A stretch of 64,000 bases of DNA from Phaeobacter sp. G2 (GTDB lineage Bacteria; Pseudomonadota; Alphaproteobacteria; Rhodobacterales; Rhodobacteraceae), in the NCBI GenBank assembly GCA_025163595.1, contig CP104100.1, forward strand, positions 1,426,001-1,490,000, written 5' to 3'. Under the pieces are notes generated by a model. That model had not been told where the DNA came from, did no database searches, and saw only the letters and a program-made list of their open reading frames with translations. Made by a program: the position numbers and the translations under genes. Of the stretch, positions 1 to 9,675 are shown piece by piece (the first letter of the stretch is position 1; each line of letters starts with the position of its first letter).

Positions 1-537
1 GCGGTTTTGCAGAAGGAACAGGTAGCTTGGCCCCAGGCCAAACAGTGTGAACGGGCTGCGATAGACCCGGTAGTGCAACTTACCAAAAGGCGACAGCGCC
101 TGATACTCCGCCACGGTGAGTGTGTGCACATCCCCCATGCCACGCTTGTCGAGATTGCCCGCAGCGCTGTGGTGCTCAGAATGGGTCCGGCGCCAGACAT
201 CATAGGGGGTGAGGGTCAAAACTCCCAAGATCCGGCCAACCCAGTCGCTCAACTGTCGATTTTTGAAAAAGGCACCATGGCCGCAGTCGTGTTGGATTGT
301 GAACAGGCGCAGCAAAAAGGCAGCATTTACCACCGAGATCGCAAAAGCCAGCCAGTAGCTGTATGACAAAGCCCACCACGCCAGCGCCCAAAGCAGGAAG
401 AACGGTATCGCGCTGACCCCCAGTTCAAAGCCGCTGCGCAGCTCGTTGGGCTCGCGATATTTTGCCAAAATCTTCACCCAATCGCGCGAAGACCGCTCAG
501 GAGACTGCGGTTTGGGAAGGTCATTGGAGTTTGTCAT
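1..537 (-). CDS. Fatty acid desaturase, 3' end outside window
   Basis: The frame is open for 179 codons from the ATG at 537 to the window edge, so the C-terminus is missing. The protein shows a hydrophobic segment (about residues 41-60), then the histidine box HDCGH near residue 84 and a second box HSEHH near residues 120-124. These are the first two iron-ligand boxes of membrane fatty acid desaturases, which insert double bonds into acyl chains using a di-iron centre. The third box would lie beyond position 1. Some relatives are carotenoid or sphingolipid desaturases, so the substrate is not fixed by sequence. It is transcribed alone on the minus strand; the gene upstream (scoB) is closed by a terminator. 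Confidence 0.85.
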   Translation of the reverse strand, partial: MTNSNDLPKPQSPERSSRDWVKILAKYREPNELRSGFELGVSAIPFFLLWALAWWALSYSYWLAFAISVVNAAFLLRLFTIQHDCGHGAFFKNRQLSDWVGRILGVLTLTPYDVWRRTHSEHHSAAGNLDKRGMGDVHTLTVAEYQALSPFGKLHYRVYRSPFTLFGLGPSYLFLLQNR

Positions 538-763
538 GCGCCTGCCGTGTTTTTTGAATATGTGCCTTCGGATAAACTACCTGTGTCGCTTGGCAAGTTA
601 ATTTTGCCCGCAATGTGTTCACAGCGACTTTATGCCGTCGAAAAAGGCGCATTAAAAACGACATACCCAGCATTTTTTCTGCTCTGCTCCAAAGACCCCT
701 TGCCTTACGTCAAGGTCAGGTTTTGCGCCAGCATACTCGCCTTTAGGTCCTGTCGAGAATCGA

Positions 764-796
764 AAAGGGCTCATCTCAAAATGAGACGAGCCCTTT
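764..796 (-). terminator. Rho-independent terminator of the CoA-transferase operon
   Basis: A 9-bp perfect stem (AAAGGGCTC/GAGCCCTTT) continues into an inner 5-bp stem (TCTCA/TGAGA) with a 3-nt loop. On the minus strand the stem is followed by TTTTCG. It lies about 50 bp past the stop of the beta subunit gene at 846. Confidence 0.8.
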
Positions 797-845
797 CTAA
801 CAAAGCGGTCCCTCACCAAAGCGCGGAATGACAGACCCTTTGGGC

Positions 846-1475
846 TTAGTTGACGATGGTGGCCTGGGTGGCGGCGCGCAGCTCTTCCTCAGAGACTCCA
901 TCGGCGCATTCAACGATTTTCAAGCCGCCTTCAACCACATCCAGCACACCAAGATTGGTGATGATGCGGTCGACAACTTTCTGACCGGTCAGGGGCAGGG
1001 TGCAGCTTTTCAGCACCTTGCTGTCGCCATGTTTGTTGGTGTGATCCATGACCACCACAACGCGGCCAACGCCAGCCACCAGATCCATGGCGCCGCCCAT
1101 GCCTTTGACCAGCTTGCCCGGGATCATCCAGTTTGCCAGATCGCCGTTTTCGGCCACTTCCATCGCGCCCAGGATGGCCATGGCGATCTTGCCGCCGCGG
1201 ATCATCGCAAAGCTCTGCGCGGAATCAAAATAGGCGGTCTGCGGCAGCTCGGTGATGGTCTGCTTGCCGGCATTGATCAGATCGGCGTCCTCTTCTCCGT
1301 CAAAAGGGAAGGGGCCCATGCCCAGCATGCCGTTTTCCGACTGAAGCGTCACTTCGACACCTTCGGGGATATAGTTGGAGACCAGGGTCGGGATACCGAT
1401 GCCGAGGTTCACATACCAGCCGTCCTGCAGTTCCAGCGCTGCGCGGGCGGCCATTTGATTGCGGTCCCATGCCAT
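846..1475 (-). CDS. scoB: 3-oxoacid CoA-transferase, subunit B
   Basis: A 209-residue protein, the usual length of the small subunit of bacterial succinyl-CoA:3-ketoacid (or acetoacetate) CoA-transferases. The SENG motif near residue 47 contains the glutamate that forms the acyl-CoA thioester intermediate in this family, and the GIGIPT segment near residue 26 is also typical. With the A subunit it would move CoA from succinyl-CoA or another donor onto a 3-oxoacid during ketone body or branched-chain catabolism. It starts 3 bp after the A subunit stop, so the two are co-translated. The exact substrate (acetoacetate, 3-oxoadipate) cannot be told; scoB is used for the acetoacetate type. Confidence 0.88.
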   Translation of the reverse strand: MAWDRNQMAARAALELQDGWYVNLGIGIPTLVSNYIPEGVEVTLQSENGMLGMGPFPFDGEEDADLINAGKQTITELPQTAYFDSAQSFAMIRGGKIAMAILGAMEVAENGDLANWMIPGKLVKGMGGAMDLVAGVGRVVVVMDHTNKHGDSKVLKSCTLPLTGQKVVDRIITNLGVLDVVEGGLKIVECADGVSEEELRAATQATIVN

Positions 1476-1478
1476 GGA

Positions 1479-2198
1479 TCAGGCCTCCTTCTGGCGCACA
1501 GTGCGCTGTTCGATGCGTTTCTCGTGATCGCCTTTGATGATGCGATGCACATAGATGCCGGGCAGGTGAATGCTGTCGGGCTCCAGGCTGCCCGTGGGCA
1601 CGATCTCTTCGACTTCAACAATGCAAACCTTGCCACAGGTGGCGGCAGGCGCGTTAAAGTTGCGCGCGGTCTTGCGGAACACCAGATTGCCGGTTTCGTC
1701 AGCTTTCCAGGCCTTTACGATGGCGAGATCGGCAAAAATGCCCTCTTCCATGATATAGGTCTCAGGCTGGCCGTCGGCGCCGGTGGGAAAATCCTTGTGC
1801 TCTTTGCCCTCGGCAATCACGGTGCCCACACCGGTCTTGGTGTAGAACCCGGGAATGCCAGCACCACCGGCACGCATGCGCTCAGCCAGGGTGCCTTGCG
1901 GGTTGAATTCCAGCTCCAGCTCATTGCTGAGATACTGACGCATAAATTCAGCGTTTTCCCCCACATAAGAAGAGATCATCTTCTTGACCTGTTTGGTCTG
2001 CAGCAAAATGCCAATGCCAAAATCATCGACACCCGCATTGTTGGAGGCAAAGGTCAGATCCTTGGTGCCTGCCTCCTTGATTGCATCGAGCAACAGCTCG
2101 GGAATGCCGCAGAGGCCAAAGCCACCCGCCGCAATGAACATGCCGTCATGAAGCAACCCATCAAGTGCTTCAGAGGCGCTGGAATAGATCTTCTTCAT
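1479..2198 (-). CDS. scoA: 3-oxoacid CoA-transferase, subunit A
   Basis: A 239-residue protein starting MKKIYSSASEAL, with the glycine-rich GGFGLCGIPE segment near residues 26-35 that is characteristic of the alpha subunit of CoA-transferase family I. It forms the CoA-binding half of the heteromeric enzyme whose catalytic glutamate is supplied by the adjacent gene at 846-1475. The two genes form an operon with a 3-bp gap. The upstream region (2199-2456) also holds the topA 3' hairpins and a dispersed repeat element, so the operon probably has its own promoter. Confidence 0.88.
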   Translation of the reverse strand: MKKIYSSASEALDGLLHDGMFIAAGGFGLCGIPELLLDAIKEAGTKDLTFASNNAGVDDFGIGILLQTKQVKKMISSYVGENAEFMRQYLSNELELEFNPQGTLAERMRAGGAGIPGFYTKTGVGTVIAEGKEHKDFPTGADGQPETYIMEEGIFADLAIVKAWKADETGNLVFRKTARNFNAPAATCGKVCIVEVEEIVPTGSLEPDSIHLPGIYVHRIIKGDHEKRIEQRTVRQKEA

Positions 2199-2359
2199 TG
2201 AGTTCTCCCATCAACAGCCAGTTGCCCCGGTTCTGGCCCCGAGGCGGCGCGGAGTCAATAATACTGATCAGCGCGCGTATTACTACGGAGCCGTCAGCCC
2301 GGCGTCCCAAAACGAGCCGTCCGCCGCATCCTACAGCAGCAGGCGTTGCAACGGCTGGG

Positions 2360-2390
2360 TTTCATCTTACCGAAAATACCTCGGGGGAGG
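2360..2390 (-). repeat. Dispersed intergenic hairpin element, copy A
   Basis: Read on the minus strand this is a short hairpin (CCTC-CCCC-GAGG) followed by TATTTTCGGTAAGATGAAA. The same layout with nearly the same tail occurs at 21809-21840 and 45713-45744. It lies between topA and scoA, 3' of topA. Confidence 0.6.
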
Positions 2391-2396
2391 CCCCCC

Positions 2397-2426
2397 AAAA
2401 AAAAGGGGGCCGGGGGCAGCGCCCCC
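2397..2426 (-). terminator. Probable topA terminator (GC hairpin and T-run)
   Basis: On the minus strand, 30 bp after the topA stop, GGGGGCGCTGCCCCC forms a 6-bp hairpin (2412-2426). It is followed by GGCCCCC, eight T residues and GGGGGGCC, which can form a second hairpin. The T-run makes termination likely. Confidence 0.6.
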
Positions 2427-2456
2427 AACTGCGACCTTGGGGCCGACAGACAGAGG

Positions 2457-5177
2457 TTAGTTGCTGTCTGTGGCCTTTGTCGTGGTGGCCTTTGCGGCGG
2501 CGGTCTTTGGTGCAGCTTTCTTGGCCGCAGGCTTCTTCGCTGCGGGCTTTTTGGCTGTCGCTTTTTTGGCAGGTGCTTTTTTCTTGGCCGGGGCCTTTTT
2601 CTTTGCCCCCGATTTACCAGCCTTCTCGGCAATCCACTCCACCGCCTGTTCCAGGGTCACATCCTTCACCTCGACCTCTTTCGGGATCGTGGCATTGACC
2701 TTTTCCCACTTCACATACGGCCCATACCGGCCATCCATGATCTGGATTGCGCCGCCGCTGTCAGGATGTTCGCCCAGTTCGCGCAGCGCCTTGGCGGCTG
2801 CCCGACGACCGCGGCCCGGATTGTTGCGCTTCTCGGTGATCATCTCCATCGCCCGGTTCATGCCGATTTCAAAGACATCCAGTGTCTCTTTCAGATTGGC
2901 GTAAACGGGTTTTTCCTCATCCGGCAGCTGGTGCATGATATAGGGGCCAAACCGACCCAGATTGGCCGCAATGACGCCGCCTTCGGGGTGGGGGCCAATT
3001 TCACGCGGCAGGGTCAGCAGGGTAACCGCCTGTTCCAACGTCACCTCATTTGGGCCCCAGCCGGCCAGGAATTCCTTGCCCTGTTTCGGCAGCGATGAGC
3101 GCGGTGGTTTTTTGTTCTCGGGCGTGGCCTCGCCGCGTTGCACATAGGGGCCAAAGCGACCGGACTTGAGATGAATTTCATCACCGTCGTCTTCCCCCAG
3201 AACCTTTTCATAGCCCTCGGCGCCCTCACCCGAAATGGGGCGGGTATAGTTGCACTCGGGGTAGTTGCCGCAGCCGACAAAGCCACCGGTGCGCGAGGTC
3301 TTCAGATGCAGCTGACCGGCGCCGCATTTTGGGCAGACGCGCGGATCGGTGCCGTCTTCGCGCGGCGGGTACAGCTGTGGTGCGAGGGTTTCGTCCAGCA
3401 CATCCAGCACTTCCGAGATCCGCAGATCCGAAGTTTCTGAGATCGCAGCCGAAAAATCGCGCCAGAATTTGCTTAGGATGTCTTTGTAGTCGCGCCCGCC
3501 TGCACTGACGTCATCCAATTCACCTTCCAGATTGGCGGTGAACTCATAGCCCACATAGGTGCGGAAAAAGTTCAGCAGGAAGATGGTGACGATGCGGCCC
3601 TTGTCTTCGGGGTAGAGCCGGTTCTTGTCCTTACGGACATATTCGCGGTCCTGAATTGTGGTGATGACGCTGGCATAGGTAGAGGGGCGACCAATGCCCA
3701 GCTCTTCCATCCGCTTGACCAGGGTTGCCTCGGTAAAGCGCGGCGGTGGTTGGGTGTGGTGCTGCAGCCCCAGAACCGCCTTGTTGTCCGACAGGATCGA
3801 GGCGTCTTTGCCAGCCTTGTCGGCCTGTGGCCCCATGGTGGCGGAGAACTTCATCGCTTCGCCCTGCATGATCTGCGGCAGGCGCTTGTCGTCTTCGTCG
3901 ACCACGTCATCGCGGCCTTCCTCATAAACCCGGAGGAAGCCGTCAAACAGCATCACCTGACCGGTGGCGCGCAGCACCACCTGGCCATCGTCAGAGCCCA
4001 GATCAACCGTGGTGCGCTCCAGCCGGGCACCGGCCATCTGGCAGGCCAGGGTGCGCTTCCAGATCAGATCATACAGCCGACGCTGGTCCTCTTCCGAGAC
4101 CTTCAGGCTTTTGGCGTCGCGGCCCATTTCGGTGGGGCGGATACATTCGTGGGCCTCTTGCGCGTTCTTGGCCTTGTTCTTGTAGATGCGCGGGGAGCTG
4201 GGAACATATTCCGCCCCGTAGCGTGTCTTGATTTCATCGCGCGCGGCCTGCACCGCCTCAGGCGCCATATCGATGCCATCGGTTCGCATATAGGTGATGA
4301 GACCCGCCTCATAAAGCCGCTGAGCGGCGTTCATGCACTGCTTGGCACCCATGCCAAATTTGCGGCTGGCTTCTTGTTGCAGGGTCGAGGTCATGAAGGG
4401 GGCAGATGGATTGCGGGAGGCGGGCTTGGCCTCTACCGATTGAGCCACCATGTTGCGGCTGGATACTGCCTGCACCGCCAGTTCGGCGGCAGTGGAATTG
4501 GCCAGGCTGTATTTGTCGAGCTTATCGCCGCCCAGTACCGTGAGGCGGGCTTCAAAATCCTGACCGCGCGGAGTGGTCATATTGGCTTTGACCGACCAGT
4601 ATTCCTGCGGATTAAACGCCTCGATCTCCATTTCGCGCTCAACGATCAGGCGCAGGCAGACCGATTGCACTCGCCCGGCCGAGCGCGCGCCGGGTAGTTT
4701 GCGCCATAGAACCGGCGACAGGTTGAACCCCACCAGATAATCGAGCGCGCGGCGGGCCAGATAGGCTTCGACCAGGGGCATATCCACCTGACGCGGATTG
4801 CGCATGGCCTCGGCCACGGCCTCTTTGGTGATGGCATTAAAGGTCACCCGGCTGACGGGCGTATCCTTTTTGATCGAGCGCCGTTTGGTTAGCGCCTGTT
4901 GCAGGTGCCAGCTGATCGCCTCGCCTTCGCGATCGGGGTCAGTTGCGAGAATCAGTTCGTTGTCTTCTTTCAGCGCATCGGCGATGGCTTTGACATGTTT
5001 GCGGCTGTCGTTGCCAATCTCCCATGTCATTTCAAATTCGTTGTCGGTATCGACCGATCCGTTTTTGGCGGGCAGGTCGCGCACATGGCCATAAGAGGCC
5101 AGAACGGTATAGTCTGACCCCAGGTACTTATTGATTGTTTTGGCTTTGGCCGGGGATTCGACAACAACAACTGGCAT
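2457..5177 (-). CDS. topA: DNA topoisomerase I
   Basis: A type IA topoisomerase of 906 residues that relaxes negative supercoils. The start MPVVVVESPAKAKTI at 5177 opens directly into the Toprim domain (ESPAKAK; acidic ATDPDREGE near residue 90). An in-frame ATG 51 bp upstream would add a non-conserved leader and is not preferred. GLITYMRTDG near residue 300 carries the active-site tyrosine. Downstream come a four-cysteine zinc ribbon (CPKCG...CGNYPEC), repeated topoisomerase C-terminal units (GRFGPYV/GRFGPYIMH/GRYGPYVKW), and a tail of about 55 residues made of Lys/Ala/Pro repeats. Such basic tails are common in alphaproteobacterial TopA and probably bind DNA. It lies downstream of dprA in the same direction, a frequent order in this group. 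Confidence 0.97.
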   Translation of the reverse strand: MPVVVVESPAKAKTINKYLGSDYTVLASYGHVRDLPAKNGSVDTDNEFEMTWEIGNDSRKHVKAIADALKEDNELILATDPDREGEAISWHLQQALTKRRSIKKDTPVSRVTFNAITKEAVAEAMRNPRQVDMPLVEAYLARRALDYLVGFNLSPVLWRKLPGARSAGRVQSVCLRLIVEREMEIEAFNPQEYWSVKANMTTPRGQDFEARLTVLGGDKLDKYSLANSTAAELAVQAVSSRNMVAQSVEAKPASRNPSAPFMTSTLQQEASRKFGMGAKQCMNAAQRLYEAGLITYMRTDGIDMAPEAVQAARDEIKTRYGAEYVPSSPRIYKNKAKNAQEAHECIRPTEMGRDAKSLKVSEEDQRRLYDLIWKRTLACQMAGARLERTTVDLGSDDGQVVLRATGQVMLFDGFLRVYEEGRDDVVDEDDKRLPQIMQGEAMKFSATMGPQADKAGKDASILSDNKAVLGLQHHTQPPPRFTEATLVKRMEELGIGRPSTYASVITTIQDREYVRKDKNRLYPEDKGRIVTIFLLNFFRTYVGYEFTANLEGELDDVSAGGRDYKDILSKFWRDFSAAISETSDLRISEVLDVLDETLAPQLYPPREDGTDPRVCPKCGAGQLHLKTSRTGGFVGCGNYPECNYTRPISGEGAEGYEKVLGEDDGDEIHLKSGRFGPYVQRGEATPENKKPPRSSLPKQGKEFLAGWGPNEVTLEQAVTLLTLPREIGPHPEGGVIAANLGRFGPYIMHQLPDEEKPVYANLKETLDVFEIGMNRAMEMITEKRNNPGRGRRAAAKALRELGEHPDSGGAIQIMDGRYGPYVKWEKVNATIPKEVEVKDVTLEQAVEWIAEKAGKSGAKKKAPAKKKAPAKKATAKKPAAKKPAAKKAAPKTAAAKATTTKATDSN

Positions 5178-5392
5178 GTAATTCTTTGGCCTCTTAAGTG
5201 CACTAACGGGCGTTCTATGGCTGCGCAAGTTCAGCGGCGCAAGGGGAGAATGTCAATGAGAGAGCATTGGACGCAGGAGGTGTGACTGCTGTCAGGGGCG
5301 TTTTCTGACCTGATCCACGTCATGTTTGGGGTGACTTTTCGCCCCTCTCGGGGGGCGCAAAGACACGGGGCGGGCGGGTGTTGCGGGGCAGG

Positions 5393-6658
5393 CTATCCAC
5401 TCTTGTCCCCGCGGTTGCGCCGGGTGAGCAGGCCGCCGGGAATACGGCTGATCTTGCCCTCCAGCTCCAGTTCGGTCAGCGCCGGGGTGAAAGCCTGCGG
5501 TGTCAGCTCCAGATCGCGCATCAACTGGTCGGAAGCCGTCGGGCTGGGGCCGAGGCCGGCCAGAATCATCTGATGCAAGGCCGCAGTTTCTTTCAGGCTG
5601 CGCTTTTCCGGCGGCGGCGTCGGCACCCCTGCCAGAGCCTGGGTCAGGGCCGAAAGCTGCGTCAGTTTTTCTGTCACAGTCTCCTTGCGGCCAGATGCCG
5701 CGGGTTTGGAGACCTCAGGCGCTGGTGGGGCAGCGGTTGACACGCTGCCAGTTGCCGTAAATGACATCGGGGGCAGCGCTGCAATGACATCTTCAGCGTT
5801 GCGCACCAGTACCGCGCCGTCGCGGATCAGAGCATTGCAGCCAAAAGCGCGGGCGTCAAAGGGGTGACCGGGGACCGCCATGACCTCGCGCCCCAGATCC
5901 AGCGCGTCACGGGCGGTGATCAGGCTGCCGGATCGACCGGCGGCCTCAACCACGATGACGGCCTGGGCGAGACCGGCAATGATGCGGTTGCGTTTGGGAA
6001 AATCACGGGCCTGGGGGGTACGCTGCATGGGTTGTTCTGACAGGATCAGGCCCTTGCGGGCGATATTTTGGGCCAGGTCGGTATTTTGCGAGGGATAAAT
6101 CACATCACAGCCCCCGGCCAGAACCGCAATGGTGCCGGTTTCCAGGCTGGCAAGATGGGCCGCAGTATCCACGCCCCGCGCCAGACCTGACACCACGGTA
6201 AATCCCGCTGCACCCAGATCCCGGGCCAGGCTACGGGCCATGCGGGTCCCCAAAGAGGAGGCATTGCGGGCGCCGACCAGGGCAATCATTGGTCGGGTCA
6301 GATGCTGCAAATCGCCAATCGCCCAGAGCAACGGTGGCGCTGAGCTAAGCTGCGAGAGTGCAGGGGGGTAGAGCGGAGCATCAAAGCACAAAAGCCGCGC
6401 TTTGGCGGCTTTTGCGGCGTTTACTTCTGCGGTGACCGCACTTGCAGGGCATATTTCATATCCTGACATTCCGGCGGCACGTGCCATTTTTGGCAACGCA
6501 TCCAGCGCGTTCTGCGCTGAACCATGCTCTGCGAGGAGGCGGTGAAACGTCACCGGGCCTACACGTCGAGAGCGCAAAAGGCGGAGCTTGGAAAACCAGC
6601 TATCTTCCGTGGTGGGTGGGAGTGGGGGGTGAGTGGAAGAATGTGCTTCCTCGGTCAT
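5393..6658 (-). CDS. dprA: DNA-processing protein DprA
   Basis: A 421-residue protein that in characterised bacteria binds incoming single-stranded DNA and loads RecA during transformation. It has an N-terminal helical (SAM-like) region near residues 25-75, the Rossmann-like DprA core (VGARNASSLG, VVSGLARGVDTAAH, SEQPMQ, FPKRNRIIAGLAQAVIVVEA, GSLITA) around residues 115-300, and a C-terminal winged-helix-like segment from about residue 350. A Pro/Ala-rich linker separates core and C-domain. It is transcribed toward topA with a 215-bp gap. No other competence genes are present here, so a role in natural transformation is inferred from the family only. Confidence 0.95.
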   Translation of the reverse strand: MTEEAHSSTHPPLPPTTEDSWFSKLRLLRSRRVGPVTFHRLLAEHGSAQNALDALPKMARAAGMSGYEICPASAVTAEVNAAKAAKARLLCFDAPLYPPALSQLSSAPPLLWAIGDLQHLTRPMIALVGARNASSLGTRMARSLARDLGAAGFTVVSGLARGVDTAAHLASLETGTIAVLAGGCDVIYPSQNTDLAQNIARKGLILSEQPMQRTPQARDFPKRNRIIAGLAQAVIVVEAAGRSGSLITARDALDLGREVMAVPGHPFDARAFGCNALIRDGAVLVRNAEDVIAALPPMSFTATGSVSTAAPPAPEVSKPAASGRKETVTEKLTQLSALTQALAGVPTPPPEKRSLKETAALHQMILAGLGPSPTASDQLMRDLELTPQAFTPALTELELEGKISRIPGGLLTRRNRGDKSG

Positions 6659-7032
6659 CCGTCGCTCCGCCTATTTGCAGTTAAAGGGATACCCTAGAAA
6701 CAGTTAACAGGCGGTGAATATTTGAAAATTATCCAAAGATTTTCGACAACCTGAGCGTGATTTTTAGAGATCCTACGAAAACCCTTTGCAGGGCATTGAA
6801 AACTAACAGTAAAGATTCGTGCTTCTGGTACCAGCTTGCCTGTTTTTCCTTGTAATAGCCCGCAAAAATTCCAAAAAAACGCGCCCAAATCGGCCGCGTT
6901 TTTGGTAAAGAACCCGCGTATCCTCGCGATTTATGATAGCTTTTTTCCGCCCTTTAGGGGGCGGGTTTTGGCCTTTGCGAGCGGCGGGCTGGGGTTGAGA
7001 AAGTCGCCTGCCGTAAAGCACGGCGCGTGATC
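6659..7032. other. Gap between tldD stop and dprA start
   Basis: This 374-bp stretch is AT-richer than its surroundings and contains no ORF I can support; the open frames are low-complexity and have no plausible start context. It must contain the dprA promoter. A short GC hairpin (CCGCCC/GGGCGG near 6950-6965) is flanked by T-runs on the plus strand only, so it is not a good tldD terminator. Confidence 0.5.
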
Positions 7033-8454
7033 TCAAGTTGCCGAACCGCCAACCGTCAGCCCATCCATCAGCACGCTGGGTTGCCCCACGCCAACCGGCA
7101 CCCATTGTCCGGCCTTGCCGCAGTTGCCCATGCCCGGGTCCAGCTGCATGTCATTGCCCAGTGCCCGGATTTGTTTCAGCGCGGTGGCGCCATCGCCGAT
7201 AAGGGTGGCGCCTTTGACCGGGGCGCCCACCTTGCCGTTCTCCACCCGGTAGGCTTCGGTGCAGGAAAAGACAAATTTGCCATTGGTAATATCAACTTGG
7301 CCGCCACCAAACCCAACGGCCCAGATGCCGTCTTTGACGCCGGCAACCAGATCGGCGGGGTCTGTTTCGCCGCCCAGCATATAGGTGTTGGTCATCCGGG
7401 GCATTGGCGCGTGGGCGTAGCTTTGGCGTCGCCCGTTGCCGGTTGGCTCAACCCCCATAAGGCGGGCGTTCTGGCGGTCCTGCATAAAGCCCACCAGAAT
7501 GCCGTCTTCGATCAGGGTGTTCTTTTGCGACGGGGTGCCTTCGTCATCCACGGTGATCGAGCCGCGCCGATCCGCGATGGTGCCATCATCCAGCACAGTA
7601 ACGCCGGGGGCCGCAATGCGTTGCCCCATCAGCCCGGCAAAGGCAGAGCTGCCCTTGCGGTTGAAATCGCCTTCCAGCCCGTGACCGATGGCTTCGTGCA
7701 GCAAAATGCCGGGCCAACCGGGGCCAAGCACCACTTCCATGGCGCCCGCCGGGGCGGGGACCGCCTCCAGGTTGACCAGGGCAATGCGCAGTGCCTCTTT
7801 GGCCTTGTCGGCCCAGGCGGCGGGATCTATCAGCCCGTCCAGCCCGACACGGCCTCCGCCGCCAGCCGAGCCGCTTTCGCGCCGCCCGTCCTGTTCGACA
7901 ATCACCGACACATTCAGCCGGGTCATCGGCCGGGTGTCGCGCACCCGCACCCCATCGGCGCGCAGGATTTCGATTTCCTGCAGCGAGGCGGCAATCGAAG
8001 CGGAGACCTGCACCACTCTTTGATCTAGATCACGGGCATAGGCGTCAATCTCGCGCAGGGTCTCGACCTTGACGGGGAAGGGCAGGTCGCCAATCGGATC
8101 CGCGTCTGTATAAAGCCGTTTGTTGGTCGCCTGGGGGGCATCCGCATAGGTGCCGCCGCCCTCCCCCACTGCCAGTCGCGCGGTTTGTGCTGCCCGTTTC
8201 AGGGCGGCAATGGAAACCTCGGTGGAATGCGCGTATCCGGCCACCTCGCCGTTGACCGCCCGCAGGCCAAACCCTTCGGAGGCATCATAGCTGGCGCTTC
8301 GCAGGCGACCATCGTCAAACATCAGGGCCTCTGATTTGTGACGCTCGGCAAATATCTCTCCATCTTCGGCGCCTGCAAGGGTTTCGTGCAGGATTGGCAG
8401 GGCCTCATCCTCGGGGAGGAGGGTTTCAAAGGGTCGAAAGGCTGGGTTTTCCAT
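7033..8454 (-). CDS. tldD: Metalloprotease TldD
   Basis: A 473-residue member of the TldD/PmbA family. TldD pairs with TldE to form a zinc protease involved in peptide maturation (microcin B17 processing) and antitoxin degradation in E. coli. The zinc-binding HEAIGHGLEGD motif (HExxxH) lies near residue 258. The C-terminal part has the family-typical MTNTYMLGG and GFGGGQVDITNGKF...EAYRVENGK segments. The partner tldE/pmbA is not in the window. It is divergent from the cytochrome oxidase operon, an arrangement I recall from other Rhodobacteraceae; an FNR-type palindrome sits 20 bp upstream of its start. Confidence 0.95.
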   Translation of the reverse strand: MENPAFRPFETLLPEDEALPILHETLAGAEDGEIFAERHKSEALMFDDGRLRSASYDASEGFGLRAVNGEVAGYAHSTEVSIAALKRAAQTARLAVGEGGGTYADAPQATNKRLYTDADPIGDLPFPVKVETLREIDAYARDLDQRVVQVSASIAASLQEIEILRADGVRVRDTRPMTRLNVSVIVEQDGRRESGSAGGGGRVGLDGLIDPAAWADKAKEALRIALVNLEAVPAPAGAMEVVLGPGWPGILLHEAIGHGLEGDFNRKGSSAFAGLMGQRIAAPGVTVLDDGTIADRRGSITVDDEGTPSQKNTLIEDGILVGFMQDRQNARLMGVEPTGNGRRQSYAHAPMPRMTNTYMLGGETDPADLVAGVKDGIWAVGFGGGQVDITNGKFVFSCTEAYRVENGKVGAPVKGATLIGDGATALKQIRALGNDMQLDPGMGNCGKAGQWVPVGVGQPSVLMDGLTVGGSAT

Positions 8455-8474
8455 GTCACGGACCTCAGGTTTTT

Positions 8475-8488
8475 TTGATCTAAATCAA
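8475..8488. promoter_or_regulatory. FNR/FixK-type operator between tldD and ctaC
   Basis: TTGATCTAAATCAA is a perfect TTGAT-N4-ATCAA palindrome, the consensus for Fnr/FnrL/FixK-type regulators in alphaproteobacteria. It is 20 bp from the tldD start and about 164 bp upstream of ctaC. A second perfect site precedes ctaD at 56369-56382. Which of the two divergent genes it controls cannot be told from position alone. Confidence 0.7.
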
Positions 8489-8651
8489 GAAAGCGACGCT
8501 TTGACGCTCGCCTGCCTCTTTATCTGTACGCCTGAATATGATTTTAAGCAGCATCAAAGACAACGGGTACGAGCGCGATTTGTGGAATCAACTCTCCATG
8601 GGGCGCAATCGGCTGTAAGAATAAATCGATCACAAACGATCAGGACATGAT

Positions 8652-9566
8652 ATGAAGAATGCTTTGATGCTTTCGGGCCTTTTTGCTGGCCTTTCCAGTC
8701 TTCCAGCCATGGCGCAAGAAGCACTAGAAACAATTGGCAAGCCAACCAACGGCGGCCTGAACTTCCAGCCAGCGGGGACTGAACTGGCGGAGGGTATCCA
8801 CAAACTCGACTGGATGATTCTTGTCATCATCACCGTGGTCTGCGTTTTTGTTGCGGGTTTGCTGCTTTATGCGATTGTACGGTTCAACCGTCGCGCCAAT
8901 CCAACACCTGCCGCCTTTACCCACCACACACCTATCGAAATCGCCTGGACGCTGATCCCAATCCTGGTTTTGGTTTTCATCGGTTCCTTCTCCTTGCCCG
9001 AACTGTTCCGCCAACAGGAAATCCCAAAAGGCGACGTTACCATCAAGGTGACAGGCTACCAGTGGTACTGGGGCTATGAGTATGTCGATCACGGCTTTGG
9101 GTTTGAAAGCTACATGTTGGGCAACCCCTCGACATTGGATGAAACAGTCCGCGCTGCAGATGCCGATGTGACCCCATTTGTTTTGGACGATGCGATGCGC
9201 GCCAAGCTGGTGGATGCGGGTTTCAACGAAGATGAATTCCTGCTGGCCACAGATACTTCGGTTGTTGTGCCGGTTGGCAAAACCATCGTGATGCAGGTGA
9301 CCGGTGCCGATGTGATCCACTCCTGGACCATTCCCGCCTTTGGCGTAAAGCAGGATGCGGTTCCTGGCCGTCTGGCCGAGCTGTGGTTCAAGGCGGACAA
9401 GGAAGGTATCTACTTTGGTCAGTGTTCCGAGCTGTGCGGCAAGGACCACGCCTATATGCCGATCACTGTGAAAGTGGTCAGCCAAGAGGCCTATGACGCG
9501 TGGCTGCAAGGTGCGATCGACGAATACGCCGGTCTGCCCCAGTCTTATCAGGTTGCTTCCAACTGA
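8652..9566 (+). CDS. ctaC: Cytochrome c oxidase (aa3) subunit II
   Basis: A 304-residue periplasm-facing subunit carrying the dinuclear CuA centre that accepts electrons from cytochrome c. It begins with a cleavable signal ([22 protein letters not shown]). Two membrane helices follow, around residues 52-75 and 95-117. The C-terminal cupredoxin domain has the aromatic patch YQWYWGYEY, the histidine ligand in DVIHSWTIP, and the CuA loop [12 protein letters not shown]. It heads the ctaC-ctaB-orf-ctaG-ctaE cluster. The core subunit I gene (ctaD) is about 45 kb away in this window. Confidence 0.96.
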   Translation: MKNALMLSGLFAGLSSLPAMAQEALETIGKPTNGGLNFQPAGTELAEGIHKLDWMILVIITVVCVFVAGLLLYAIVRFNRRANPTPAAFTHHTPIEIAWTLIPILVLVFIGSFSLPELFRQQEIPKGDVTIKVTGYQWYWGYEYVDHGFGFESYMLGNPSTLDETVRAADADVTPFVLDDAMRAKLVDAGFNEDEFLLATDTSVVVPVGKTIVMQVTGADVIHSWTIPAFGVKQDAVPGRLAELWFKADKEGIYFGQCSELCGKDHAYMPITVKVVSQEAYDAWLQGAIDEYAGLPQSYQVASN

Positions 9567-9626
9567 GGCACGCCTCACCAATCTGCTCCCCCGGCGCGCT
9601 GAAGGGCGCCCGGAAGGGGTTTGAAA

Positions 9627-9660
9627 CCAGAGAAATGCGCAGGGGTCTGCGCATTTCTGG
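9627..9660 (+). promoter_or_regulatory. Hairpin between ctaC and ctaB
   Basis: CCAGAGAAATGCGCA and TGCGCATTTCTGG pair as a 13-bp stem with a 2-nt bulge and a 6-nt loop. No T-run follows, so it is more likely an mRNA-stabilising or processing hairpin at the 3' end of ctaC than a terminator. Confidence 0.45.
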
Positions 9661-9675
9661 TCGACAAAAGGGTCT

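Noticed and set aside
700..713. FNR/Dnr-like sequence TTGCCTTACGTCAA upstream of the desaturase
   Set aside because: The two halves do not match each other well (TTGCC versus GTCAA); too weak to call.
547..831. 94-codon plus-strand frame between desaturase and CoA-transferase
   Set aside because: It reads straight through the terminator at 764-796 and has no recognisable sequence.
828..2201. Long plus-strand open frame (457 codons) opposite the CoA-transferase genes
   Set aside because: It is the antisense shadow of two clearly recognised genes; its product is His/Ala/Gly-rich with no family likeness, typical of high-GC antisense frames.
8020..8033. Near FNR-type palindrome TTGATCTAGATCAC
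   Set aside because: It is inside the tldD coding region with one mismatch; probably chance, unlike the two perfect intergenic sites.
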